Shown in pieces: positions 6,482 to 15,600 of a stretch of DNA of 64,000 nt. Under the pieces are notes generated by a model, which saw nothing but the letters and a program-made list of their open reading frames with translations, did no database searches and had not been told where the DNA came from. How positions within the stretch are numbered: position 1 is the stretch's first letter; the number at the start of each line of letters is the position of its first letter. The translations under genes and the position numbers were made by a program. The stretch is from JAVBMJ01 sp031551275 (GTDB taxonomy: Bacteria; Bacteroidota; Bacteroidia; Bacteroidales; Rikenellaceae), in contig JAVBNX010000015.1 in assembly GCA_031551275.1 (NCBI GenBank), positions 36,245 to 100,244 on the forward strand, read 5' to 3'.

Positions 6482-9277
6482 CTATTCGCGGGCCGTGGCC
6501 AGGTGCAAAGGGTTGAACAAAAGTTTGAACGCGGCGTGGGGCTGGGCGCGCAGGCTGACCTCGGGCGTGATCAGGTAGAGCGTGCCCTTGCCGACCGGGG
6601 CCTCGGCGGCCAGAACGGCGCCGCCGGCGTTCTTCTGCCCCCAGGCAAGGCCACTCAGCAAATAATCGTCCTGACCGAGCCACGCGGCCGGGCGTATGCC
6701 CTGCGCGGCGGACTGCGAATCGAGCCTGAACAGGGGGTCCTTGTCGAAAAATACGGGGGCTGCGCCCTCCATGCCCCAGGCCAGGGGGACCTCGGGGTCG
6801 AATTGCGCCTGGAGGATGCTGCCGGGGATGTAGAACTTATCGCGGGTCATCAGCTTTTGGGTGCCGTCGGGGAGCGTCTCCAAAAGGGCGTTGCCGACCG
6901 GCAAATCGAGGTAGTAGGCCAGGCAGGTGCTGCTGCCCAGCGTGACCACGGTGCCCCCCTGCTCGAGGAACCTGCGCAGTGCGGGGATGGTTTTCTGCTC
7001 TGTGATGCGGCCCAGAAGGTGGTGGTACTCCTTGGGAAGGACCTCCGGTTTGGGTTGGATGACCGTGCCGGGGTTGGTGCGCGCGGGGGGCAGCTTGTCC
7101 GAGGCGCGCGGGGGGATGGCGTCGTTGGAGAAGATGATCACGTCGTAACGGTCACGAAGCTTGGATTCGTCGATCTGCTGCACGTAGACCAGCTCGAAGT
7201 CGTATTCGTACTGCTCGAGCAGCCAGCGCACCCAACCCGAGGGGATCGAGCCTCCGTAGCGGTCCCAGAGCGCGATGCGCGTGGGGGCGAGCCTGAGCGC
7301 GGAGATCCCCTCCGGCTGCGAGGCGACCGCTACCGCGTCGAGCCCCAACTCGGCGACGGCCCGGTCGACGATGGGGGCGGAGAGCTGCGAAGCGGGGATA
7401 TAGAGCGTGCCGGAAGCGAGCTTGCGGGTCTTGTCGCCGTGGAGCCAGAAGACCGGAGCGCCGGCTTTGACCAGGCGGTTGGCCAGCGTGAAGCTGTAAT
7501 TGGAGCGGTGGCTGACCAGGTAGCCGGCCACGGGGGTTTCCTTGCCCGGGACGATGATCGCGCCCGGAAGCGGGGCGACCGTCGCACCCTGCGCGAGGCG
7601 TTCGAGGGGAAGTGACTCATCGAGGGCGTCGAAAACGCGGTCGAAAGCGATCCCCATCTGGATCGCGAGCGTCCATCCCGCCCCGTTGTAGGGCGAGGAG
7701 ATGCGCGAGGAGGGGTTGGTCATAAAATCCAAAGGATACTCCTGCGGTTCGAACATATCGAGGACGTGGGGGCGGAAAGCCTGCGCCGCTTTAACGACGT
7801 AAGTCCCGTCCGGGTAGTCCTTGCCGTCGACTTTGAACGACGCGGTGGCCCTGTGGATGGCGACGCCGTTGACCGATAGGGCGTTGATCAGCCGGGCGAC
7901 CGTGCCGCGGTCGGGCTGGCGGACGGGATCGGCGGTAATGATGTAAGCACGCGGATCGCGAAAATCAGGGGCATGGAGAAGGTCGAGGAAGCCCGGGTCG
8001 ATCTCGCCGGTCTTGGCATTGAAAGCCAGGCCCTTGACAGCCGCGGCCTTCATCTGTTCTACCTGCGAGGGCAGATGCCTCCAATGGTCCCTGTTGCCCC
8101 GCTCGATCGAGTTGCGGCCCATGCGGTAGATGTTCAGCAGCAAGCGGTCGCGGTTGCGCGCGGCGAAGTCCAGCACCGCGTAGTTGGCGGTCAGGGAGTA
8201 CTCGACCGACTGGCGGAAATGCCAGTACTGCGGGAGCGCGGGCCAGGGGAAGTCGGTGGTGGGCACCTGGCGCGAGGGGATGAGCGGGATCTTGACCGGG
8301 GTGGGATAGCCCGCCGTCTCGGAGACGATGCCGATCATGTTGTGGAAATAGGGCGTCGTGCAGAGCATGCCGTTTCCCCAGATCGTGAACGCACTCCCCC
8401 CGCGGGCGGAGGTCCCGGGCATGCTTTCGGAGATCCAGCGCGCCTGCAAAACGCTTCCGACGAGCTGGGACTGCGCCATGGCGAGCGGATCGAGGTTGTA
8501 GTTGAAGGGGTCGTTGGAGGGCAGGGTGCTGACGATCGTGCCGATCGGATAGCCCCGGTCGCCGCCCTGGTGGGCGTCGAAAACGATCTGCGGGAACCAC
8601 TCGGTGTAGAGCTGGCGGGAGATGTTGGCGGTCTCCTTCATGTTGCAAACGAAGAAATCGCGGTTGATGTCATGGCCCACGTATTTGTGGTAGAGGTAGG
8701 GCGGGCTCTCGCGGATACGCTTTTTGGGGTCCTCGCGGCGGTTGTACCAATCGGCGACGAATTGCTGACCGTCGGGGTTGGAGTGCACCAACAGCACGAT
8801 CACATTGTCCAGGATGTTGAGCGTCTCATCGTCGCCTCGCGAGGCCAGCTGCCACGCCGTCTCGATGAGTTGGTTGATGCTCAAATGCTCGGAGGCGTGG
8901 ATCCCCCCGCTGAAACAGACCACCGCGCGCCCCTCCGCGACCAGGGCGCGGGCGGCCTCCGGGTCGGGGTTTTCGGCCAGTGCGAGCTCCCGGGAGATGG
9001 CTTTGCAGCGCTCCAGTTTGGCCAGGTTGCCGGGCGCAGAGACCACCAGCATGGGCTGGCGGCGCCCCTCTTCGGTAAAGCCTATTTCGAAGTAGCGTAC
9101 CCGGTCGGAGGTCTCGGCGAGTTTCTTGAAATAGGCGTCGGTTTGGGTGAAATTGGGCAGGTGGTAGTCCTCGCCGATGGAAAAACCGAAGTATTCTTTG
9201 GGCGACGGGGCGGCGGCAAGCAGCGCGCACGGGGCGCACAGCAATGCGATAAGCAGGCATTTGAGCTTCGAGACCAT
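6482..9277 (-). CDS. Secreted M14-family zinc carboxypeptidase-like protein
   Basis: This 931-residue exported protein (signal peptide about 1-22) starts with an M14 peptidase domain. Zinc ligands are visible as His127 and Glu130 in GGIHASEH and His236 in FDAHQGG. Substrate-site NPDG (168-171) and NRDFF follow, and Glu320 in VSETAGY is the likely catalytic residue. About 550 more residues follow, including a possible glutamine-amidotransferase-like or Rossmann segment (VDRAVAELGLDAVAVASQ, YDVIIFSND, FLEQGGTVVTLG) seen in large bacterial M14 proteins. It would trim C-terminal residues from peptides or glycopeptides outside the cell. Linkage to sialidase genes suggests that the target is a glycoprotein or glycopeptide. 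Confidence 0.85.
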   Translation of the reverse strand: MVSKLKCLLIALLCAPCALLAAAPSPKEYFGFSIGEDYHLPNFTQTDAYFKKLAETSDRVRYFEIGFTEEGRRQPMLVVSAPGNLAKLERCKAISRELALAENPDPEAARALVAEGRAVVCFSGGIHASEHLSINQLIETAWQLASRGDDETLNILDNVIVLLVHSNPDGQQFVADWYNRREDPKKRIRESPPYLYHKYVGHDINRDFFVCNMKETANISRQLYTEWFPQIVFDAHQGGDRGYPIGTIVSTLPSNDPFNYNLDPLAMAQSQLVGSVLQARWISESMPGTSARGGSAFTIWGNGMLCTTPYFHNMIGIVSETAGYPTPVKIPLIPSRQVPTTDFPWPALPQYWHFRQSVEYSLTANYAVLDFAARNRDRLLLNIYRMGRNSIERGNRDHWRHLPSQVEQMKAAAVKGLAFNAKTGEIDPGFLDLLHAPDFRDPRAYIITADPVRQPDRGTVARLINALSVNGVAIHRATASFKVDGKDYPDGTYVVKAAQAFRPHVLDMFEPQEYPLDFMTNPSSRISSPYNGAGWTLAIQMGIAFDRVFDALDESLPLERLAQGATVAPLPGAIIVPGKETPVAGYLVSHRSNYSFTLANRLVKAGAPVFWLHGDKTRKLASGTLYIPASQLSAPIVDRAVAELGLDAVAVASQPEGISALRLAPTRIALWDRYGGSIPSGWVRWLLEQYEYDFELVYVQQIDESKLRDRYDVIIFSNDAIPPRASDKLPPARTNPGTVIQPKPEVLPKEYHHLLGRITEQKTIPALRRFLEQGGTVVTLGSSTCLAYYLDLPVGNALLETLPDGTQKLMTRDKFYIPGSILQAQFDPEVPLAWGMEGAAPVFFDKDPLFRLDSQSAAQGIRPAAWLGQDDYLLSGLAWGQKNAGGAVLAAEAPVGKGTLYLITPEVSLRAQPHAAFKLLFNPLHLATARE

Positions 9278-9289
9278 GGTAAAGATCTT

Positions 9290-11191
9290 TTAGTACGTGC
9301 GGATAAAACTTTGCGATAAACCGGACGACTCGGTGGCTACATCGGTGCAGATGTTGCCCGATTGCGAGATATGGGTCAGGTAGGAAGGCGCGGTATCCAG
9401 GTTGCGGAGCGACATGCCGAAGTTACATCCAATGAATGAGTTGCGCTTGATCTCGATGTAATCGACATCCGGCTCCATCCACACCCCGAAGTGGTAGGAG
9501 CGGAAGATATTGTCTAGGATGCTCACGCCCGCTGTGACCGCAGGCAGGTGGGCGCCGCGCGTGTTGGTATTGGAGGTGTTCACGATTACCGTCAAAGGGC
9601 CCGTGCGGGTAAAGGTGTTGCCGGAGACCTCGATGCCGAGGTCCTTGCGTCCCATAGCCGCGCAATAGGAGTTCTTGTAGATGTTGAAGCCCCGCAGGCA
9701 ATCGGTCACGGTGTTGTCCGAGATGACCATGTTGCCCTCCTCGAAGCAGTTCTTGTCCTCGTAGCCGTCCAGCACGGTAATGCCGGTGTAGAAGCCTGTG
9801 ATGATGTTGCCGCGCACCTCCGTGCCGCAGGCGTAGCCCTCGTTCATGCCGATGCCGAACGTGCCGCCGCGCGAGATGTGGGCGTAGTAGTGGTCCGTCT
9901 CATAGGGCCTGGTGGTGGAGACCGTGTTGTTCAAAATGCGCGTGTCGCGCCCCGCCGTGATTACCCCTTGCGAGCAGCTTCCCGAAACGGTGTTGCCCGA
10001 AAGCTCGGTGCGGTAGCAGGCCTGCTGGACGGTAATCCCTGCCCAGATGCCGTTGACCACGGTGCAATTTTTGATGTAGCAATCGACGGAGGGGATGCCG
10101 CCCTGGCCGGTGTTGGGCGCCGACCGGTCGATGTTGATGGCGTGCGATCCGCCGTTGGCGCGGCAATTCTCAAAGCCGCTCTTGTAACAGCTTATCATCC
10201 TGAAAATATTGTATTTCGAGAAGATATCGTAGGTCTTGGCCTTGGCATCGATGCTGGCCAGCAAACCGGCCGAGAGGATCGCCTCACAATCGCTGAACTT
10301 CAGGTTCCAACTGTAAAGCCCGTAAAAGGTCGAAATGGAGGGGTTCCCGTCCGAGTTGGTCGCCTCGACCGAGGTGGAATAAGTAATCTTTTCGACCAGG
10401 CAATCCTTGGCGTAGGTAAAATAGAAGGGCTGGAAGCATTGCGCCGTGCCGGTCACGGCGAAGTTGGAGAGGGTCACGTTCTTTACCATGCTGAGCAGGC
10501 TCACGGTCGTCCCCTGGCGGATGATGGTCCCATCGCCCAGAAGCGACGGGGAGGGTTCGCGCGTGTTGTCCTTGTAATAGTGGGGAAAGATACGGGGCGA
10601 GGCGGTGGTTATCCTCGATCCGGAGGCGGTGGTTACCACGTCCATCTCGGCGAAGAAGCAGCTCGTCTCCCGGGTGCGGCCCAGCACCCAGTCCGGATCG
10701 TAGTTCACGCCGGAAGTGCCCTCACGGCGCATACAGTTGCGCTGGCCGCGGATCAGGATCTCGTCGCCCGCCATGAAATTGCTCGTGCCGGCCAGCAGGA
10801 TCGACGAGGAGAAATCGGCGATGTCCGATGCGATCGCCACTTCGCTGCCCACGCTGCCCGCCACGGAGAACAGACGGGTCTCCATCGGCACGAAGACGGT
10901 CGAGTTGCCCGCGCCGAGGATCGACTTGCCGCTGTTGATGGCGATCCGGCTGGATTTGTAGGTCCCGCCCGGGACGTAGACCTTGCTCTTCTCGGTAAAG
11001 GCTTTGGCGAAGGCGGGCGCCCAATCCTCGCCGGTCTTGTAGGAGGCGTAGTCCATGATGCTGGTGTAGCCGGAAGGGATCTCCCCGCCGCCGTTTCCGC
11101 CGCCGCCGTTGTTGATCTCCTCTTTGTCCTTGCAGGAGCCGAGGGAGAGTAGAACCGCCAGAAAAAGACTGAATTGGACGATCTGTTTCAT
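9290..11191 (-). CDS. Parallel beta-helix (pectate-lyase-fold) surface lipoprotein
   Basis: This 633-residue protein has a lipoprotein signal with Cys20 (SLGSC), a Gly/Asn linker, and then a long right-handed beta-helix. The helix shows repeated short strands with Asn/Gly turns (SGNTVSGS, RGNIITGFYTG, SDNTVTDC, SGNTFTR). Pectate-lyase-fold proteins include polysaccharide lyases, epimerases and glycan-binding scaffolds. No catalytic residues can be assigned, so this may be a lyase, hydrolase or binding protein. It is the first gene of the LacI-linked operon, and the operator-like palindrome lies about 110 bases before its ATG. It is 12 bases from the peptidase gene. Confidence 0.78.
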   Translation of the reverse strand: MKQIVQFSLFLAVLLSLGSCKDKEEINNGGGGNGGGEIPSGYTSIMDYASYKTGEDWAPAFAKAFTEKSKVYVPGGTYKSSRIAINSGKSILGAGNSTVFVPMETRLFSVAGSVGSEVAIASDIADFSSSILLAGTSNFMAGDEILIRGQRNCMRREGTSGVNYDPDWVLGRTRETSCFFAEMDVVTTASGSRITTASPRIFPHYYKDNTREPSPSLLGDGTIIRQGTTVSLLSMVKNVTLSNFAVTGTAQCFQPFYFTYAKDCLVEKITYSTSVEATNSDGNPSISTFYGLYSWNLKFSDCEAILSAGLLASIDAKAKTYDIFSKYNIFRMISCYKSGFENCRANGGSHAINIDRSAPNTGQGGIPSVDCYIKNCTVVNGIWAGITVQQACYRTELSGNTVSGSCSQGVITAGRDTRILNNTVSTTRPYETDHYYAHISRGGTFGIGMNEGYACGTEVRGNIITGFYTGITVLDGYEDKNCFEEGNMVISDNTVTDCLRGFNIYKNSYCAAMGRKDLGIEVSGNTFTRTGPLTVIVNTSNTNTRGAHLPAVTAGVSILDNIFRSYHFGVWMEPDVDYIEIKRNSFIGCNFGMSLRNLDTAPSYLTHISQSGNICTDVATESSGLSQSFIRTY

Positions 11192-11297
11192 ATGCGCTGG
11201 GTTAGGTATCGGTTAGGTTTTTAGGTGTTCTGCTTTGCTACGATATGCTGCGTTATGCCGCTGTTTTTGTGTCCCGTTTTCTTTGTCGCATTAATTA

Positions 11298-11311
11298 CGC
11301 AATCGATTGCG
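11298..11311. promoter_or_regulatory. LacI-type operator candidate upstream of the catabolic operon
   Basis: CGCAATCGATTGCG is a perfect 14-bp palindrome with a central CG, the usual shape of LacI-family operators. It lies in the non-coding gap between the divergently placed operon start (11191) and the 3' end of the LacI gene. Its 12-bp core recurs at 12443-12454 just upstream of the lacI-type gene, which supports a shared regulator. Confidence 0.75.
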
Positions 11312-11389
11312 CAACAGTCAATGCAAAAAGGATGCGGGTGTTTTATCATGACGTACTTCGCTTGGAATTTCGGTTTGGGCCATCATAAG

Positions 11390-12421
11390 CTATGCTTTAA
11401 CTTGCTTGTACTGACTCTTTAACGACGATTCACGGACGATCAGTTGCGGCTTGTAGACCACATCCCGGCGGGGCATTCCTTCAATTACCTCCAGCATCAT
11501 CTTGGCTGCCGTTTCGCCGATCTTCTTACTGAACTGCTCGATCGAACTGAGCGGCGGGTCGAGCAACGTGTCCCAGGGCTCGTTGACGAAGCCCACGATG
11601 GCGATCTGGCGCGGGATGTGGATGCCTTTCTCCTTGAAGACCTCCATGGCCGCCTTGGCCGCGAAGTCCCCCGAGAAAAGTATTCCGTCGGGCAATTCGC
11701 TCTGATTCACTATTTTATGGGCATATTTCCAGCCCTCTTCCTCGGTCGTGAGCGCGGTGTGGATGTAGTGCGGCAGGACTTTGAGGTTGTTGTCGGCCAT
11801 TGCCTGGCGGTATCCCCTGTCCCGGTCGTTCCAGATCGAGACGTTCTGAGGACCCCGGAAATGGTAGACCACGCGACACCCCTGGGAGATCAGGTGCTCG
11901 GTGGCGGCGTATGCCCCCTCGTAGTCGTCCTGCACCACGCTGCTCGCATCCGGGATGGGCATCTTGCGGTCGAACATTACCAGCGGGATGCCCGCCCTAA
12001 CCATATCCCGGTAATGGGAATAGTCGGTCGTTTCGGCGGCCACGGCGGCGATCACGCCCACCACTTTCCCTTGGCTCAACGAGGTAACCACCTTTTTCTC
12101 ACGCTCATACAGGTTACCCGAACTGGCGATGATTAGGTCGTATCCGGCTTTATAGATCTCCTTTTCGACCCCTGCGATAGCCTGCACGAAGTAATTCCGG
12201 TCGATCAGGGGGATTACCATGCCGATCGTGCGGGTCTTGCCCGTCTTGAGCGCCACGGCCGCATGGTTGGGGCTGAAGTTCATCGCCTTGGCAAGGTCCC
12301 GGACGCTCTCTTTGACCGCGGCGCTCACTCCCGGAAGGTCGTTCAGGGAGCGCGACACGGTAGAAGCCGAGATGTTCAGCTCGCGTGCGATGTCGTAAAT
12401 CGATACTTTTTTCTTCTCCAT
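11390..12421 (-). CDS. LacI-family transcriptional regulator
   Basis: This 343-residue protein has an N-terminal helix-turn-helix plus hinge helix typical of LacI (VSIYDIARELNISASTVSRSL, then NHAAVALKTGKTRTIGMVIP). A periplasmic-binding-protein-like effector domain follows (YFVQAIAGVEKEIYKAGYDL, ILFSGDFAAKAAMEVF, PPLSSIEQFSKKIGETAAKMM). It should bind a sugar or sugar-phosphate effector and control the operon that starts at 11191. An ATG at 12421 is chosen over a TTG four codons upstream, since it starts directly at MEKKKVSIYDIA. A palindrome 21 bases upstream of this ATG suggests autoregulation. Confidence 0.93.
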   Translation of the reverse strand: MEKKKVSIYDIARELNISASTVSRSLNDLPGVSAAVKESVRDLAKAMNFSPNHAAVALKTGKTRTIGMVIPLIDRNYFVQAIAGVEKEIYKAGYDLIIASSGNLYEREKKVVTSLSQGKVVGVIAAVAAETTDYSHYRDMVRAGIPLVMFDRKMPIPDASSVVQDDYEGAYAATEHLISQGCRVVYHFRGPQNVSIWNDRDRGYRQAMADNNLKVLPHYIHTALTTEEEGWKYAHKIVNQSELPDGILFSGDFAAKAAMEVFKEKGIHIPRQIAIVGFVNEPWDTLLDPPLSSIEQFSKKIGETAAKMMLEVIEGMPRRDVVYKPQLIVRESSLKSQYKQVKA

Positions 12422-12442
12422 AGCCCGGGGCAATCCAAAAGA

Positions 12443-12454
12443 GCAATCGATTGC
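12443..12454. promoter_or_regulatory. Second LacI-type operator candidate, at the regulator gene
   Basis: GCAATCGATTGC, a perfect 12-bp palindrome, is identical to the core of the site at 11298-11311. It sits 21 bases upstream of the regulator's ATG, where a bound repressor would block its own transcription. Both sites flank the regulator gene. Confidence 0.72.
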
Positions 12455-12635
12455 GAATACAATATTGAGAATAATATTTTAAATTTCCAAAACTTTTTTA
12501 TGCATTTAATGAAAAATTAGGGTTAAACCCGCTCCGGAATGGCAAAAAAAGATGCCCGACCGTCAAAAACGATCCGGCATTATTCGTAGTCGGACCGGTA
12601 CACACTTGTTTTTACCGGATCAGGGAAATAATGCT

Positions 12636-12643
12636 TATCTTTG
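12636..12643 (+). promoter_or_regulatory. Probable -7 box for the alpha-2-macroglobulin gene
   Basis: TATCTTTG matches the Bacteroidota -7 consensus TAnnTTTG and lies 36 bases before the ATG at 12680. No clear -33 TTTG at the right spacing was found, so only the -7 box is claimed. Confidence 0.5.
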
Positions 12644-12679
12644 ATATCAGGCTGACCTAACTCTAACACAGAGACGATT

Positions 12680-15600
12680 ATGAAAACTGGGGCGTGTGTT
12701 TTACTGCGGGGCTGCGCGTTGTGCCTCTCCCTGCTGTCGATTGCCGGGACGGGATCTGCGAACCAGGCGGTCGACTGGCCGGATCGTCCGGCACGGACCT
12801 TCGTCTACCAAATATCCGCCAAGGAGGCCGAGAAATTGCTCCGGAGCACCCCCTCGGACAGCCTGGCGCTGCGGATGCTGCACACTCCGGCGGGGTCGTT
12901 CGAGAAAGAGTGGGATGCACAGCCCGAAAAGGGGCACTTTATCTTCGCGCAGATCGAGCGCAACCGGATCCATTACAATTACGTGCCGGTCATGCCTTTC
13001 CAGGTCTTCCTTTACAAAGAGTATGGCACGCTGGCCCTGCAGGTAGTCGATGGCGCCGGGGAGGTGCGCGACAACGCCAGGGTGCGCATCCTTAAAGGCG
13101 GCCTGTTTCCCGTGCGGGTAAGTTTTGACCCCGACAGCAAGACCTACCGCACGGAGGAGTATTCCGAGCAGACGCTGCGCATCTTGACCGTGGAGGTGGA
13201 CGACTTCCGCGCTGTGTTCGACCTTCATAAACATTTGGTCAATCCTTCGTGGTACGGAAGGGGCGAAGGCCGCACTCCGGATTTTTACAGCTACATGGTT
13301 ACCGACAAGAACCGCTACAAGCCCCGCGAAACGGTGCGCTTCAAGTCCTACGCCCTGGGCGGGAACCGCCGCCCGATCAAAAAGCCTTTGGAGGTCTGGA
13401 TGCGCGACGGCGAGGGGAAATACCGTAAGATCTCGGAGTTGCCGCCCTACAACCCGGGGGGCTTTGCGGGCGAGCTTTACCTGCACGACTCATTGCGGTT
13501 GAAGCTGGACAGGACCTATCCGGTCCAGTTGAGGGACTCTCACGGGCGCACGGTAGCCAGCGCCATGTTCCGGTACGAGGATTACGAGCTTTTCGACAAT
13601 GCGCTGAAGGTCGAGCTCAAAGAGAAAGTCCACTATGCCCCCGACACCAACCGCCTGGAGATCCGGGCCACCGACGCCAACGGGCTGCCTTTGCCGGACG
13701 TGAAAGCCGATGTGTCCGTGCTGCGCCGGAGTGTGAGCCGCTCCCATACCGATGTGCTGGTGTTGCCCGATACGTTGATGCACCGCCGGCTGGAGCTGCT
13801 CAACGACGGGCCGACCACCGTGGAGATCCCCTCATCGGTCTTCGGGAAGGCCGACGGCAGGTACGAGGTGGTGGCCGAGTTGGTCTCCTACGACAACCAA
13901 CGGCTGAAAGCCTCCGCGCAGGCTTCGTTTTTCTACTCCCGGCAGCGCGTCGAGGCTGCGACCTCCAACGATACGATTACCTTTACATACCATGACGGCG
14001 GCAACACCCTGCCTGCCGGGGCCACCCTCAGTTACAACGACGAAAAAACGGGCAAGCAAGTTACCCTGCCCTATCGCGAGCGGTTCGACCAGCATCTGCG
14101 CAGCTACAACTTCGTGATGGAAACCCCCTCGCTGACCCAGCGCATCGCCACGGCCGATATCGACACGAACCTCGACGCGCAAGGGGAGATCGACCGCGAT
14201 TCGTTGCGCATCCGACTCATCAATCCGCTCGGTCTGGATTTGAGCTGGTATATCTACAAAGGCAATGTTTTGATCGACAAGGGATCCGGCGATTCGCTCG
14301 ACCTGAGGATGGGGAATATCGACCCCGACATGGTGCATTACCTGGAGGTGTTTTACAACATCGGCGGGCAGGACCGCACCTTCCGCCGCACATTCTCGGT
14401 GGAGAAGGAGCGTTTGCAGGTCGACCTGGAGATTCCCCAAAGGGTCTACCCCGGGCAGACGATCGACGCGGAGGTCAGGGTAAAGGACAGCTTCGGGCTC
14501 CCGGTGCGCGGTGTCGACCTGACGGCTTTCGCCTACAACAGCCTGCTCAATTACCTGGTTCCCGACCTGCCTTACTACGGGCAGCAGCCCCAGGGGCGCG
14601 AACAGCGGTCGAGCTATTCGATCAAAGACAAGTACTACGACCTCTCCGCGCCGTTGGACTACGGCTACTGGCGCACCCGCGCGGGGCTCGACACGATGAT
14701 GTACTACCGTTTCGCCTACCCCCGCGAAGGGATGTTCCGGCATACGGTCGCCGCCCCCGATTCGCTGACCCAATTCGCCCCATATGTATTCCAAAAGGGC
14801 GCGTCGGTGGGGATCTATGCCATCGAGGACAACGGCCGCCCCATCTGGTTCTCATGGACCGGCAATCCGCGCGCCTATTCGTTCCCGGCGGCGGACACTA
14901 TCAAACACCGCCTGATGCTGCGCCTGCACGACAGGGCGTTGCTGCTCGACTCGATAAGCCTGGAGCGGGGCATGAAGGCGATCCTGAGCCTCGATTTGGA
15001 CCATCTGCCCAAAAATGTGCGCACCGTTCCCCTCGATACGCGCGATATGTACAAAGCGTACCACCTCACAACAGAGGAGCAGCGCAATTACAGCCGTTTG
15101 ATCTGCCGCCTGCCCACCGACGGCAACGAGGCTTGGCTGCGCCGGGGCGACACCGGCTGGCTGATCTACCACCCGCTGCTCAGCAAGGCGGGCAGCGACG
15201 TATTGGCCGGGCCGATACCCGAAGGGCGCGGTTTCAACTACACGGGCTGGGTGCTGTACCGCCACGAAGGGGGCTTCTCCTACAAATTCGAGGACAATGT
15301 GGTTTACAAATACCCGCTCAATGTATGCTCGGATAAACTGGTCTATTCTTTCGACGAAAAAGTAACCACGCTCAACGATTTCTTCCTCAGCCGCCCGGTC
15401 CTCGACCGGAAAGTGGCCGAGATTACCCGCACGCGCCACTACTGGCAGCCCTCCGCCATCCGGATCGTACAAAAGGGAATGGACCTCAATTTCCGCATCA
15501 AGCCCGATCTGGATTCGACGGGGGTAACCAACCTGCTTTTCATCGACACGCTCTCGGGCAGGGTCTTTTTCCCCGACAAACACGCAAACTGGCGCAGGGA

